Below are positions 52,777-61,900 of a stretch of DNA of 64,000 nucleotides, one piece after another; positions within the stretch are counted from its first letter, which is position 1, and each line of letters begins with the position of its first letter. The notes under the pieces were generated by a model. That model saw nothing but the letters and a program-made list of their open reading frames with translations, did not search any database and was not told where the DNA came from. The translations under genes and the position numbers were made by a program. The stretch covers positions 214,330 through 278,329 of the forward strand of contig CALTDI010000008.1 of NCBI GenBank assembly GCA_943842505.1. Direction: 5' to 3'. Source of the DNA: an uncultured Pseudomonadales bacterium (GTDB lineage Bacteria > Pseudomonadota > Gammaproteobacteria > Pseudomonadales > Pseudohongiellaceae).

Positions 52777-53901
52777 GTGATCACCGTCTCCGTGTCTGGT
52801 AAACAAGATTCTTTGTTCGCTCAAGCAGTGCAGCCTAGCCTCATTACTCTGTGCCTGCGTCCCGTTCTTGGCCTCGTGCTTATTCTCTGCTCTGGCTCGC
52901 TATCGGCGCAGCTAGAGCCAATCAATGAAAGGCCGAACCCTTTTTCCAGTGTGGACAATTGGGCGACTCTGCCCGATGGTCGTGAATGGGGCTCGACAGC
53001 GGGTGTCGACATGGATCCGGACGGACGCCATCTTTGGGCTATCGATCGCTGTGGTGCTAATAGCTGCATCGGCTCTAGCGTCGACCCCATTGTGAAGATT
53101 GATCCGAACGGGAATGTCGTCGCATCGATGGGGGGTGGCTTGATGTTGTTTCCCCATGGGCTGCACGTAGATCGTGATGGCAATATCTGGGTAACCGATG
53201 GTCAGGGTCCACGTGCCAACGATCCGGCAACCACGGGCATGGGGCACGCAGTGTACAAGTTAAGCCCCGAAGGTGAAGTGCTACTGACTCTTGGTCAGCC
53301 GGGAGTCGCCGGTGATGGGACGGATGCCTTGCTGGAAACGCCCTGTGATGTGGTTACCGATGCCGACGGCAATATTTATGTAGGCGATGGCCACAGCGGC
53401 CAGAATACCGATGCGACGGCCGAGACTGTTGCGCGCATCGTCAAGTTCGATCGCAATGGCAATCTGATCAAGTATTGGGGTGGCTGGGGTTCGGATGCGG
53501 GTAAGCTGAAGACACCCCATGCCTTGGATATCGATTCGCGCAATAGATTGATTGTAGGCGATAGAGGCAATAACCGATTGCAGATATTTGATCTGGATGG
53601 CAACTACATAGGCGAATTTAGGTCCTTTAGTCGACCTAGTGGAATCTATATTACTGCCGACGATACGATCTATGTTGCAGATTCGGAGTCCGAGTTTGAT
53701 GAAGAACGAAACCCTGGCTGGCATGCAGGTATTCGGGTGGGTAGCTTGCTGGACGGCATTGTCGATTATTTTATCGATGGAACTGTTGAAGATTACCCCG
53801 AGGGCTCGAACCCCGAGGGTGTGGCTGTGGACTCGGCGGGCAATGTATTCGGTGCGGTAGTGTCTGGCGGCGGCTCGCTGGTGAAATCATCACGCCGATA
53901 G
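52777..53901 (+). CDS. Six-bladed NHL propeller, PAL-like
   Basis: A 374-residue exported propeller starting at GTG 52777, with AGGAGGG 7 bases upstream. NHL blades are seen as FPHGLHVDRDGNIWVTDG, TPCDVVTDADGNIYVGDG, TPHALDIDSRNRLIVGD, RPSGIYITADDTIYVAD and NPEGVAVDSAGNVFG. This is the layout of peptidyl-alpha-hydroxyglycine alpha-amidating lyase. Two of its three zinc His (in PHG and PHA) are kept; the third position reads Glu/Ser, and the catalytic Tyr (SDGY in PAL) is His (GDGH). So lyase activity is doubtful. It lies 3 kb past a PHM-like gene. Confidence 0.82.
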   Translation: MITVSVSGKQDSLFAQAVQPSLITLCLRPVLGLVLILCSGSLSAQLEPINERPNPFSSVDNWATLPDGREWGSTAGVDMDPDGRHLWAIDRCGANSCIGSSVDPIVKIDPNGNVVASMGGGLMLFPHGLHVDRDGNIWVTDGQGPRANDPATTGMGHAVYKLSPEGEVLLTLGQPGVAGDGTDALLETPCDVVTDADGNIYVGDGHSGQNTDATAETVARIVKFDRNGNLIKYWGGWGSDAGKLKTPHALDIDSRNRLIVGDRGNNRLQIFDLDGNYIGEFRSFSRPSGIYITADDTIYVADSESEFDEERNPGWHAGIRVGSLLDGIVDYFIDGTVEDYPEGSNPEGVAVDSAGNVFGAVVSGGGSLVKSSRR

Positions 53902-53902
53902 C

Positions 53903-54208
53903 CTAGCCTCTGCTTCTCGAGTTCGCATAGCGCGTGAGCATTTCGGGATCACTGTGTAGTTGTTTCTCGATAACGTTGATGAGATCGCCCTTGGATACCT
54001 GGCCATAGTTCGCGATCAGGTCGGAGCTGAGAATAAGCGATACAAATAGGGAAACGAATAACATCAGATAGAGGAAGGGGAGCTCTACACCTAACAGCCG
54101 TAGTGCCGCCGAAAACAGCAGCCCGAAGATGAGGAAAGATCGCAGTGCTGCCTCGCGGTGAATCTGACGCTTGGCACGGACTATGAGTTGGAAGTCTCTT
54201 TCATTCAT
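53903..54208 (-). CDS. Two-helix membrane protein, hypothetical
   Basis: A 101-residue protein; ATG 54208 is preferred over TTG 54217. It has a charged N-terminus, two membrane helices forming a hairpin (about 24-58: FLIFGLLFSAALRLLGV, LYLMLFVSLFVSLIL) and a cytoplasmic C-terminal helix. It is convergent with the PAL-like gene, with one base between stop codons. Not recognised. Confidence 0.7.
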   Translation of the reverse strand: MNERDFQLIVRAKRQIHREAALRSFLIFGLLFSAALRLLGVELPFLYLMLFVSLFVSLILSSDLIANYGQVSKGDLINVIEKQLHSDPEMLTRYANSRSRG

Positions 54209-54349
54209 GTCGATCAACCCAGTGCGCTGTGCGCACTCCTCAATGTTTGATTTCTGTTCACCAGCTTATACCTAATAATAGTAGCTTCGAGCAACAAACG
54301 ATAAATTTCAAGGCGCGTGCAGTAAATAACATTCGAGGGATTACAGATA

Positions 54350-54745
54350 ATGCAGATTCAAAAGGGATATAAGCAGTTAGTTGAAGAGGCCGAAAAAAAC
54401 CTGCAAGCCATTGATTCGGCTGAGCTAAACGCTAAGTTGCAGGGCTTAGATGAAACGCTGCTGCTTATCGACCTCAGAGACGTGCGTGAGCTTAAGCGCG
54501 AAGGGAAGATTCCAGGGGCCTTGCACATTCCCCGTGGCATGCTTGAGTTCTGGATTGACCCCGATAGCCCCTACTACAGGGCCGAATTCGATAAGGCCGA
54601 GGAGCTGATCCTTTACTGCAACAAAGGTTGGCGATCCGCACTGGCGGCCCAATCGCTGCAGGCCATGGGAGTGGAGAATATTACGCATCTTCAGGGTGGT
54701 ATGGAGCAGTGGTTGAAGGATGGTGGCGAGGCGCAGCTGAATTAA
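54350..54745 (+). CDS. Rhodanese-domain sulfurtransferase
   Basis: A 131-residue single-domain rhodanese without signal peptide. The active-site loop is YCNKGWR (Cys at about 87), after LLIDLRDVRELKREGKIPGALHIPRGMLEF, the classic rhodanese start. It moves sulfane sulfur to cyanide, thioredoxin or a biosynthetic acceptor. An N-terminal helix of about 35 residues precedes the domain. Confidence 0.93.
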   Translation: MQIQKGYKQLVEEAEKNLQAIDSAELNAKLQGLDETLLLIDLRDVRELKREGKIPGALHIPRGMLEFWIDPDSPYYRAEFDKAEELILYCNKGWRSALAAQSLQAMGVENITHLQGGMEQWLKDGGEAQLN

Positions 54746-54822
54746 ATTTAGCCTAAGGTAGACGCTAGCACAGGACTCTAGCTATGATGTCGCGACCAAT
54801 AAAAGGCGCGAGGATAGTGGCT

Positions 54823-55906
54823 ATGACGACCAAATCCAATATGATTGGCAACTCGGCAGTTTTCAGCCGACGCGCAGTACTCAAAACAATTCCAGCACTT
54901 ACCCTAAGCCCCACACTGCTTGCACAATCGATGTCACCGATTGCGGTGCGCAAATTACACAGTTTTGGCATGCGCGTCTCCAACATGGAGCGGTCGCTGC
55001 GATTCTATCAGGACATATTCGGTGCAGCGATTCAGTCGAGGCAGGGAGACACAGTCTGTCTGCGGATTGGTGATGGCCCCAGATTCTTCTCTTTGACACC
55101 AGTGCAAACTGGCGAGCAGCCCGGATTTAGCCACATAGGTCTCAGTGTGGAGAACTTCGATCTGGAGTCAGTGCGCGATCAGTTGGACACGTTTGGCATT
55201 TCCCGGCGCAGAGCAGCCAGGCCCTAATCAGGCCTCTCTCGATGTGGCAATGCAGTCCTGGACTACCACACGTGGACAGCGCGAGGGCGGATCGGCGTCT
55301 GGCACCGAGGAGCTGTTTTTCGCAGATATCGAGGGCTTGATATATCAACTCTCTGGATCAGATCACTGCGGCGGTGCCGGTGACGACGGTGCCGTATGTG
55401 AGCGAGTGGAAGAGGCAGCTACTTCTGGATTGTTTCGCTCCATTGATGTTAGTCACTTTACAAATTTCCTCGCTAATAAAGATCGGGCCAATGAATTCTA
55501 CACGCGCATTTTCGGGCTGGGCTTTCAGGCCTACCAAGGCCCTGCATCACCCATAGTCGGTGTTGGCGACGGAATACAGTTCCTAATGTATGTAGGTGGA
55601 GATCAGGCGGGAGCACCGGTGCAGCCAGGGAGAGTGGATCATGTGTGCCTCAGTATCGATGATTTCGATGTGGATGGCGTCATAGCAAAACTGGAAGACT
55701 ATGGTTTTACTGCCCGGCAGAGTGCGGATAATACACCGCCTATGGTGCACTGGATTAGCATGCGTATGCCTAATCGTGGCGGTATTGAAGGTGGCACGCC
55801 TGAGGTCTATTTCTCAGACCCCGATGGAATTCGGATTCAGGTGCAGGATGCTGTCTATTGCGGCGGCGGTGGGTACCTTGGTGATGATTGCAGCGCCCCA
55901 GCCTAG
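54823..55906 (+). pseudogene. Exported double-VOC protein, frameshifted
   Basis: ATG 54823 begins a Tat-type signal (SRRAVLK ... LLAQ), then VOC module 1 (HSFGMRVSNMERSLRFYQDIFG). The frame ends at 55227; reading one base on continues from about 55202 with PGAEQPGPNQASLDVAMQSW and a complete second VOC module (VSHFTNFLANKDRANEFYTRIFG, ending EVYFSDPDGIRIQVQD) to 55906. Removing one T from TTT at 55199-55201 joins them as FGIPGAEQ. Intact length would be about 360 residues. The second module has the metal Glu/His positions partly kept. The gene may be decaying or the T may be an error. Confidence 0.82.
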
Positions 55907-55953
55907 GCGCTGTTGCTTGGAATATTGCATACGTTTAATTTCGAGGGAGTAGT

Positions 55954-56970
55954 ATGGAACATCGGTATATAGGAAAGAGTGGTTTGAGAGTCAGCCCAAT
56001 CTGTATGGGAACGATGAGTTTCGGCAGTTGGAGTGATAAGAAAGAGTCCTTCAAAATTCTTGAAGAGTCTTATGAACGTGGAATTAACTTTTTCGATACA
56101 GCCGAGGTGTACCCGGTTCCCCCGTCGGCAGAAACTGTAGGTGTAACTGAGCAAATATTTGGCGAATGGGTTAAAACCAAGCCTAGAGATTCTCTGATCA
56201 TAGCAACGAAGGTTGCGGGTGCGGCCGCGGGCTGGTTTGTTCCACCTATCCGCCACGGTCTGACGGCCATAGATAGGTTTCATATCGAAACTGCCGTAGA
56301 AGGTTCTCTGCGTAGAATGCATATCGATTATATCGATCTCTACCAGGTGCACTGGCCCGATCCTATCGTACCCATAGATGAGTCTATGGAGGCATTGGAC
56401 AGACTAGTGCAGGCGGGCAAGGTTCGCTATGTAGGCACCTCCAACGAAAACGCCTATGGATTGACCAAGGCCAACACGATTGCAGAATACGAGGGATTCG
56501 CCCGTTTTCAGTCAATACAGAATAATTTTTCTCTTCTAAATCGTCGGTTTCTGGATGAGTTGGCTGAAGTATGTCGAAGAGAGCATGTGTCACTCCTGCC
56601 TTACTCTCCGATTGGGGGAGGTGTGCTAAGTGGTAAATATAATCAGCCAGAAGTACCTAAAAATTCTCGCTTTGGTGAGTATGGTGATGACGATCCGCGA
56701 CAGCGAGCCATGGCGAGTCGTTTTGTGAACGAGGGGACTCTGGCGTCTACCGCAAAATATATGGAAATAGCCAAACAGGCGGGCATGTCGCCTGTTACGC
56801 TGGCCACAGCCTGGAGTATGAATTTCGATTTCGTTGCATCGACCATTATTGGAGCGCGTACTGCGGATCAGCTAAAGGATTCGCTGGCAGCACTCGATGT
56901 AAAATTAAGCGATGAGACAATGAAGCAGTGCGATGAAGTTCATAAGCAAATCCTTTATCCGATGGGCTAG
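55954..56970 (+). CDS. Aldo/keto reductase
   Basis: A 338-residue NADPH-dependent TIM-barrel reductase. The catalytic tetrad is visible: Asp and Tyr in FFDTAEVY (about 50-55), Lys in ATKVAG and His in QVHWPD. It resembles the Tas / voltage-gated channel beta-subunit branch. GAGGGAG precedes the ATG. The end overlaps the next gene by 38 bp. Its substrate is unknown. Confidence 0.94.
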   Translation: MEHRYIGKSGLRVSPICMGTMSFGSWSDKKESFKILEESYERGINFFDTAEVYPVPPSAETVGVTEQIFGEWVKTKPRDSLIIATKVAGAAAGWFVPPIRHGLTAIDRFHIETAVEGSLRRMHIDYIDLYQVHWPDPIVPIDESMEALDRLVQAGKVRYVGTSNENAYGLTKANTIAEYEGFARFQSIQNNFSLLNRRFLDELAEVCRREHVSLLPYSPIGGGVLSGKYNQPEVPKNSRFGEYGDDDPRQRAMASRFVNEGTLASTAKYMEIAKQAGMSPVTLATAWSMNFDFVASTIIGARTADQLKDSLAALDVKLSDETMKQCDEVHKQILYPMG

Positions 56971-57784
56971 TGCTACCGGTCTCTTAGCTGTAACGCTAGC
57001 GTCCGTGACACAGCTCAGCGCACAGACAGTGCATATCGCACATTGTATGGCTGGTTGCCCTGTAAATGATGGCGGTATTCAGCCCGACGATAGCGAGCTT
57101 ATCGTGCGGCAGCTGTTTGTCGCCTCCATCAACAGTCGCACTGGCCTTTCAGATTGGCAGGCCTATAGAGTGCTTGCCGACAGCGTTGGTGTCGCCTCCC
57201 TCTTGCCGCGCGTCTGGTATGAAGATTCATTGGTATCTCTCAATGTTGCCTCTGCTGATGTCATCGATGACGGGCGGCAGTTCGTGCAAGCACTACCGAT
57301 AGACGCGGAAGAGCGCAGCTATCAGTTGAATGAAATCAATATCTTATCCGAGGATCAGGGGCGGCTGGTGCCGATGAGCAGCTTTGCCGGCACTCCCTAT
57401 TGGTCGGAGCTGAACTTTCTTAGCAATATGGCAGCTCTTCCTTTCGAGCTGCGAACAGGAAGTTGGTCTCGGCTCGATCAGGCGATCAATGCCTTAGCGC
57501 ATAAGACCGGCGAAGTCTTCGTCGTCACCGGCCCTATCTATAATGATCGGGGGAAGGCTGGCGATGATGCGCTGATAAGCCCCTCGGCCTATTTCAAAGT
57601 CATAAGTGCCGGCTATGCGATGAGTGCTTTCATTTTTAGTAGTGATGTTCAGCAGCATGTGAATTTCTGTGATCAGCTAAGTACTATAGAAGTTGTGGAG
57701 GGGCGGTCGGGACTCGACTTGTTTCCGCAGCGAGGGAATGACTTTACTGATACTCTTCATGCACAATTGGGCTGCGTGCCCTGA
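56933..57784 (+). CDS. DNA/RNA non-specific endonuclease homologue, active site lost
   Basis: A 283-residue exported protein (signal peptide ending LSAQ) with the fold signature of Serratia-type nucleases: LVPMSSFAGTPYWSELNFLSNMA, TGSWSRLDQAINAL and VVTGPIYND. The active site is changed: the DRGH motif reads DQGR, so the catalytic His and preceding Arg are gone, and the metal-binding Asn in the LNQGAW segment is Arg. Hence probably no nuclease activity; perhaps a binding or inhibitor protein. Its first 38 bases overlap the aldo/keto reductase end in another frame. Confidence 0.82.
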   Translation: MKFISKSFIRWASATGLLAVTLASVTQLSAQTVHIAHCMAGCPVNDGGIQPDDSELIVRQLFVASINSRTGLSDWQAYRVLADSVGVASLLPRVWYEDSLVSLNVASADVIDDGRQFVQALPIDAEERSYQLNEINILSEDQGRLVPMSSFAGTPYWSELNFLSNMAALPFELRTGSWSRLDQAINALAHKTGEVFVVTGPIYNDRGKAGDDALISPSAYFKVISAGYAMSAFIFSSDVQQHVNFCDQLSTIEVVEGRSGLDLFPQRGNDFTDTLHAQLGCVP

Positions 57785-57863
57785 ACTCACGTTATTGAAG
57801 CGTGGAATACGGTAGCGTAACAGAATAAAAACGCGAATTAGAAACTAAAGAGAATAACCATCT

Positions 57864-58574
57864 ATGCAATTCGTAATAGAGCAACAAGAAACGATTACCG
57901 TTCCCGTGCGGACAAGCCCCGATACGGAAGTCTCCGAGCAGAGCCCGCAGTTTCCAGTACATCGTATCTATTGTGTTGGCAGAAACTATGGCGAGCATGT
58001 AAAGGAGATGGGGGGAGATCCCAAGGAAGAGCCGCCAGTATTTTTTAGTAAGCCGGCAAGCGCCTGTGTCACATTCAATCAGGATGTAGCCTATCCGCAG
58101 GCCACCAAGGAATTGCACCATGAGGTGGAGCTGGTCGTTGCCCTAAAATCTGGTGGCAAAGATATTTCGCCGGGCTCTGCGATGGACTGCGTGTATGGCT
58201 ACGGTGTTGGTATCGATTTCACCCGGCGCGATCTACAAGCGATCGCCAAGGACAAGGGCCGGCCCTGGGACGTTGCCAAGGGATTTGATCAGTCTGCGCC
58301 GATTTCGGCGATTCTGCCGGCGAGTGAGGTTTCACAGCTTAGCGATGCTGAGATTTCGCTTAAGGTTAACGGTGAAATGCGTCAGCAGGCACAGCTTAGC
58401 GATATGATTTGGTCGGTTCCTGAAATAATCTGCGAGCTATCAAAATTCTTCGAGCTAAAACCCGGAGATATTATCTATACCGGAACGCCTTCGGGTGTGA
58501 CTGCTGTAATCAAGGGTGACCGTATCACTGCTTCGGTGGCGGGTATTGGATCTCTGGACTTCAAGATAGTATAG
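57864..58574 (+). CDS. Fumarylacetoacetate hydrolase family protein
   Basis: A 236-residue FAH-domain protein. Motifs: YCVGRNYGEHVKEMG, PVFFSKPASACV, metal ligands in LHHEVELVV and GIDFTRRDLQ, and IIYTGTPSGVTAVIKGD. Members cleave or decarboxylate acylpyruvates and 2-keto-diacids in aromatic catabolism, or act as oxaloacetate decarboxylases. No other aromatic pathway gene is in the window. A short N-terminal extension (about 30 residues) precedes the domain. Confidence 0.93.
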   Translation: MQFVIEQQETITVPVRTSPDTEVSEQSPQFPVHRIYCVGRNYGEHVKEMGGDPKEEPPVFFSKPASACVTFNQDVAYPQATKELHHEVELVVALKSGGKDISPGSAMDCVYGYGVGIDFTRRDLQAIAKDKGRPWDVAKGFDQSAPISAILPASEVSQLSDAEISLKVNGEMRQQAQLSDMIWSVPEIICELSKFFELKPGDIIYTGTPSGVTAVIKGDRITASVAGIGSLDFKIV

Positions 58575-58589
58575 GCAGATCCGTTATCT

Positions 58590-60365
58590 ATGAGTACTGA
58601 TCAAGTTGTTCTACTCTTAATACTGTTCGTTCTGTTAGTGCTGCTGGTTTGGGGGCGCTGGCGTTACGATATTGTCGCTCTGGGAGCGCTGTTTACTGCT
58701 AGTATCTTCGGCTTGGTGCCGCAGACAGAATTGTTCGCCGGCTTTGGTAATCCTGCAACTATAACTGTCGTTATGGTGTTAATAGTGAGTTTCGGTCTGA
58801 CTAAATCCGGGGCTGTAGAATTTATAGCCGATGCGATCGAGCCTATCTCGTCCACACCGTATCTGCATATTGCGGTATTAACATTTCTCGCTGCATTCCT
58901 CTCGATGTTTATGAACAACGTCGGTGCTCTCGCGCTGCTTATGCCTATCGCTATTAAATCGACTACCATGGCGGGACGGTCACCGGCTACGGTGCTGATG
59001 CCGCTTTCCTTCGGCTCTATTCTTGGCGGTCTCGTAACCTTGATTGGTACGCCTCCGAATATTCTGATCGCGAATTATCGTCAGCAGATGACGGGCGAGG
59101 CATTCACCATGTTTGATTTTGCGCCTGTAGGTGGGGGCATAGCGATCTGTGGGATATTTTTCATGCTTCTAATTGGTTGGAAGTTGGTGAGGGTGCGCAA
59201 ACAGACTACTGGCTTGGATCTTTTCGACGTGGAGAAGTACCTCTTCGAACTCAAGGTGACAGAGGAATCCGTATTTGCGAATAAGAAGGCTGGCGAGCTG
59301 AGGGATGCCCTCGCCGAACAGAAGTTATCGGTTCTATCGATGGTGCATCGACGAGAGAAGCTTCCCATGGTCTATAGGCGCCAGATGATTTTGCCGAATG
59401 ATCTTTTAATGTTGCAGGGATCTCATGACGATATAGCGCAATTTGCAAGTGCAAACGGGCTACTAATGGTGTCTGCGGAGAATGCGCAGAAGGAGGTCTT
59501 GCATTCGGAGGATTCGAAGGTTGCAGAAGTGGTAGTGACGCCTAACTCACCCATAGTGGGTAGAACGGTTAGCCAGATTAGGTTTAATAGGAAATATTCA
59601 GTCAATTTGCTGGCCGCATCGAGATCGGGGACTCCGCACAAGGAGAGGTTAAGAGACTTCAAGTTTGAGATTGGAGATGTTCTATTGTTGCATGGTGCGG
59701 AAGACGAAATCGAGGAGGTGATAATAAAGTTGAACTGTTATCCACTGGCGAGTCGAGTTCTGGGTCTGGGCAGGAGCAAGAAGGCAGTGCCTGCCATGGT
59801 CACATTTATTATCGCTATTGTCGCAGCGGCAAGTGGTCTGGTAACTATTCAGCTGGCCTTGGGCTTTGCAACGGTGGCCATGGTGTTGCTAAATATAGTG
59901 CCGGTCAGAGAGTTCTACGAAGGCGTCGATTGGGCTGTAGTCGTTTTGTTGGGTGCGATGATTCCGCTTGGGGCAGCATTGGAAACGACAGGGACAACGA
60001 CACTGTTAGTTAACGGCATACTAGCCGTAGCCGGCGATATGTCTCCTGTGTTTCTGATCGCAATGATACTAATTATTACTATGTCGGTATCCGACGTTCT
60101 CAACAATGCCGCGACAGCGATCCTGATGGCGCCAATAGCATTCAATATAGCGTTGTCGCTCAATCTTAATCCGGACGCCTTCTTGATGGCCGTCGCCGTA
60201 GGTGCATCATGCGCATTCCTAACGCCGATTGGTCATCAGAACAATGCGCTCATAATGGGGCCTGGTGGCTATAAATTTGGTGACTACTGGCGCATGGGTT
60301 TGCCATTGGAGATCGTCATAGTCATCGTTGCTCTTCCACTTTTGCTTATAGTTTGGCCCCTCTAG
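58590..60365 (+). CDS. SLC13/DASS-type permease with TrkA-C (RCK_C) domains
   Basis: A 591-residue transporter of about 12 membrane helices, split by a cytoplasmic insert carrying two TrkA-C domains (about 205-375: VTEESVFANKKAGELRD, VVTPNSPIVGRTVSQIRF). The family's MNNVGALALLMPIAI and GTPPNILIANY in the first half, and SVSDVLNNAATAILMAP in the second, mark the two substrate/Na sites. Substrates in the family include sulfate and dicarboxylates. It is 15 bp after the FAH gene, perhaps one transcript. Confidence 0.93.
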   Translation: MSTDQVVLLLILFVLLVLLVWGRWRYDIVALGALFTASIFGLVPQTELFAGFGNPATITVVMVLIVSFGLTKSGAVEFIADAIEPISSTPYLHIAVLTFLAAFLSMFMNNVGALALLMPIAIKSTTMAGRSPATVLMPLSFGSILGGLVTLIGTPPNILIANYRQQMTGEAFTMFDFAPVGGGIAICGIFFMLLIGWKLVRVRKQTTGLDLFDVEKYLFELKVTEESVFANKKAGELRDALAEQKLSVLSMVHRREKLPMVYRRQMILPNDLLMLQGSHDDIAQFASANGLLMVSAENAQKEVLHSEDSKVAEVVVTPNSPIVGRTVSQIRFNRKYSVNLLAASRSGTPHKERLRDFKFEIGDVLLLHGAEDEIEEVIIKLNCYPLASRVLGLGRSKKAVPAMVTFIIAIVAAASGLVTIQLALGFATVAMVLLNIVPVREFYEGVDWAVVVLLGAMIPLGAALETTGTTTLLVNGILAVAGDMSPVFLIAMILIITMSVSDVLNNAATAILMAPIAFNIALSLNLNPDAFLMAVAVGASCAFLTPIGHQNNALIMGPGGYKFGDYWRMGLPLEIVIVIVALPLLLIVWPL

Positions 60366-60452
60366 ATTCAAACTTTGCATGGCTTAAGTGTGATTGCTAG
60401 TAAGGTCAGAATGCTATAAGTTACAGGCTTTATCATCGTTTGGGCGGTTCCT

Positions 60453-61895
60453 ATGCGTGTCAATTGGAAGACTTATAATTCCGGCAAATTTTTTGATGAG
60501 ATCATCAGCACTCCAGGTTTTGCCCGTAAGCCAGCACGCCGCCTAGCGAGTTATCTTGCTTCTCTGACTCACGCTGAGTTGCTTGAGAAGAAGCGCGCCG
60601 CCGATCTGGCAATCAAGACGATGGGCATTTCCTTTACCATCTACAGCGATGCTGGAAATATCGATCGCGAGTGGCCCTATGACATCATTCCGCGCATCAT
60701 TGCAGAGAAAGAATGGGATCAAACCAGTCTGGGTCTGCAGCAGCGTCTGCGCGCCCTAAACTGCTTCATCAACGATACCTATAACGATCAGAAGATTTTT
60801 AAGGACAAGGTAATTCCCAAAGAACTTGTTCTGGATTCCACCAATTTTAGAAAGCAGTGTATGGGGATCAACCCGCGCTTTGGTGTCTGGGCTCATATCT
60901 GCGGTACCGATCTGATCAAGGGTGATGATGGTCAGTTTTATGTCTTAGAGGATAATCTTCGAGTTCCTTCTGGTGTTTCCTATATGTTGGAAAATCGGCG
61001 AGTGACGAAGCGCGTTTTCCCGGAACTTTTCGAAAACCATAGCATACGTCCTATCACAGAATATCCGGCGCAGTTGTTCGACACGCTGGCGGCGATCTCC
61101 CCTAGGCAGTCAGACTACCCCGAGGTTGTCGTCCTCACCCCTGGAGTCTATAACTCCGCATACTTCGAACACTCCTTCCTAGCACAGCGTATGGGGGCCG
61201 AGTTGGTTGAGGGTGGAGATCTTGTAGTCGAGAAAGACAAGGTCTACATGCGCACTATAGATGGTCTGTCGCAGGTGGATGTCATCTATCGAAGAATCGA
61301 TGATATGTTTCTCGACCCAAAAGTTTTCAATAAAGACTCCGCATTGGGTGTTCCAGGGCTGTTTCAATCTTGGGTTAAAGGCAATGTAGCCCTTGCCAAC
61401 GCTCCAGGAGCGGGCGTGGCTGACGACAAAATTATCTACACCTACGTTCCCGCTATGATTAAATATTATCTTGGTGAGGAGCCGCTGCTGCCAAATGTAC
61501 CGAGTTTTCTTTGTGTCGATAAAGTACAGCGGCAGCATGTGCTTCAGAACCTGGACAAATTAGTGATCAAGCCTGCAAATGAGTCAGGAGGCTATGGCAT
61601 GCTCATTGGCCCTCAGGCTAGCAAGCGGGAATTAGCGGAGTTTGCCCGAAGAATTAAGGCCGACCCGAGAAATTACATGGCGCAGCCGCTCATCTCACTG
61701 TCCACCGTGCCCATACTAGGCGAGCACAGCGTGGAGCCAAGGCACGTGGACCTGCGTCCCTTCATACTGCAGGCTGACAAGACGCACGTAACTGCTGGCG
61801 GTCTCACTCGAGTAGCGATGGTGAAGGGATCTTTCGTGGTTAATTCATCACAGGGTGGCGGTAGTAAAGACACCTGGATAGTGGGAGATAAATAA
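60453..61895 (+). CDS. Circularly permuted type 2 ATP-grasp protein
   Basis: A 480-residue ATP-grasp enzyme with permuted fold (former DUF404/DUF407). Motifs: NPRFGVWAHICGTDLIK, DGQFYVLEDNLRVPSGVSYMLENR (motifs LEDNLRVPSGVSYM), KPANESGGYGML and RHVDLRPFIL. Such proteins ligate peptide-like bonds with ATP and are found in operons with an alpha-E protein, exactly as here (5-bp gap). The product of these operons is unknown. Confidence 0.95.
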   Translation: MRVNWKTYNSGKFFDEIISTPGFARKPARRLASYLASLTHAELLEKKRAADLAIKTMGISFTIYSDAGNIDREWPYDIIPRIIAEKEWDQTSLGLQQRLRALNCFINDTYNDQKIFKDKVIPKELVLDSTNFRKQCMGINPRFGVWAHICGTDLIKGDDGQFYVLEDNLRVPSGVSYMLENRRVTKRVFPELFENHSIRPITEYPAQLFDTLAAISPRQSDYPEVVVLTPGVYNSAYFEHSFLAQRMGAELVEGGDLVVEKDKVYMRTIDGLSQVDVIYRRIDDMFLDPKVFNKDSALGVPGLFQSWVKGNVALANAPGAGVADDKIIYTYVPAMIKYYLGEEPLLPNVPSFLCVDKVQRQHVLQNLDKLVIKPANESGGYGMLIGPQASKRELAEFARRIKADPRNYMAQPLISLSTVPILGEHSVEPRHVDLRPFILQADKTHVTAGGLTRVAMVKGSFVVNSSQGGGSKDTWIVGDK

Positions 61896-61900
61896 ACCTT

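Noticed and set aside
53281..53724. Minus-strand frame of 147 codons opposite the NHL propeller
   Set aside because: Ile/Ala-rich shadow created by repeated blades; no start signal.
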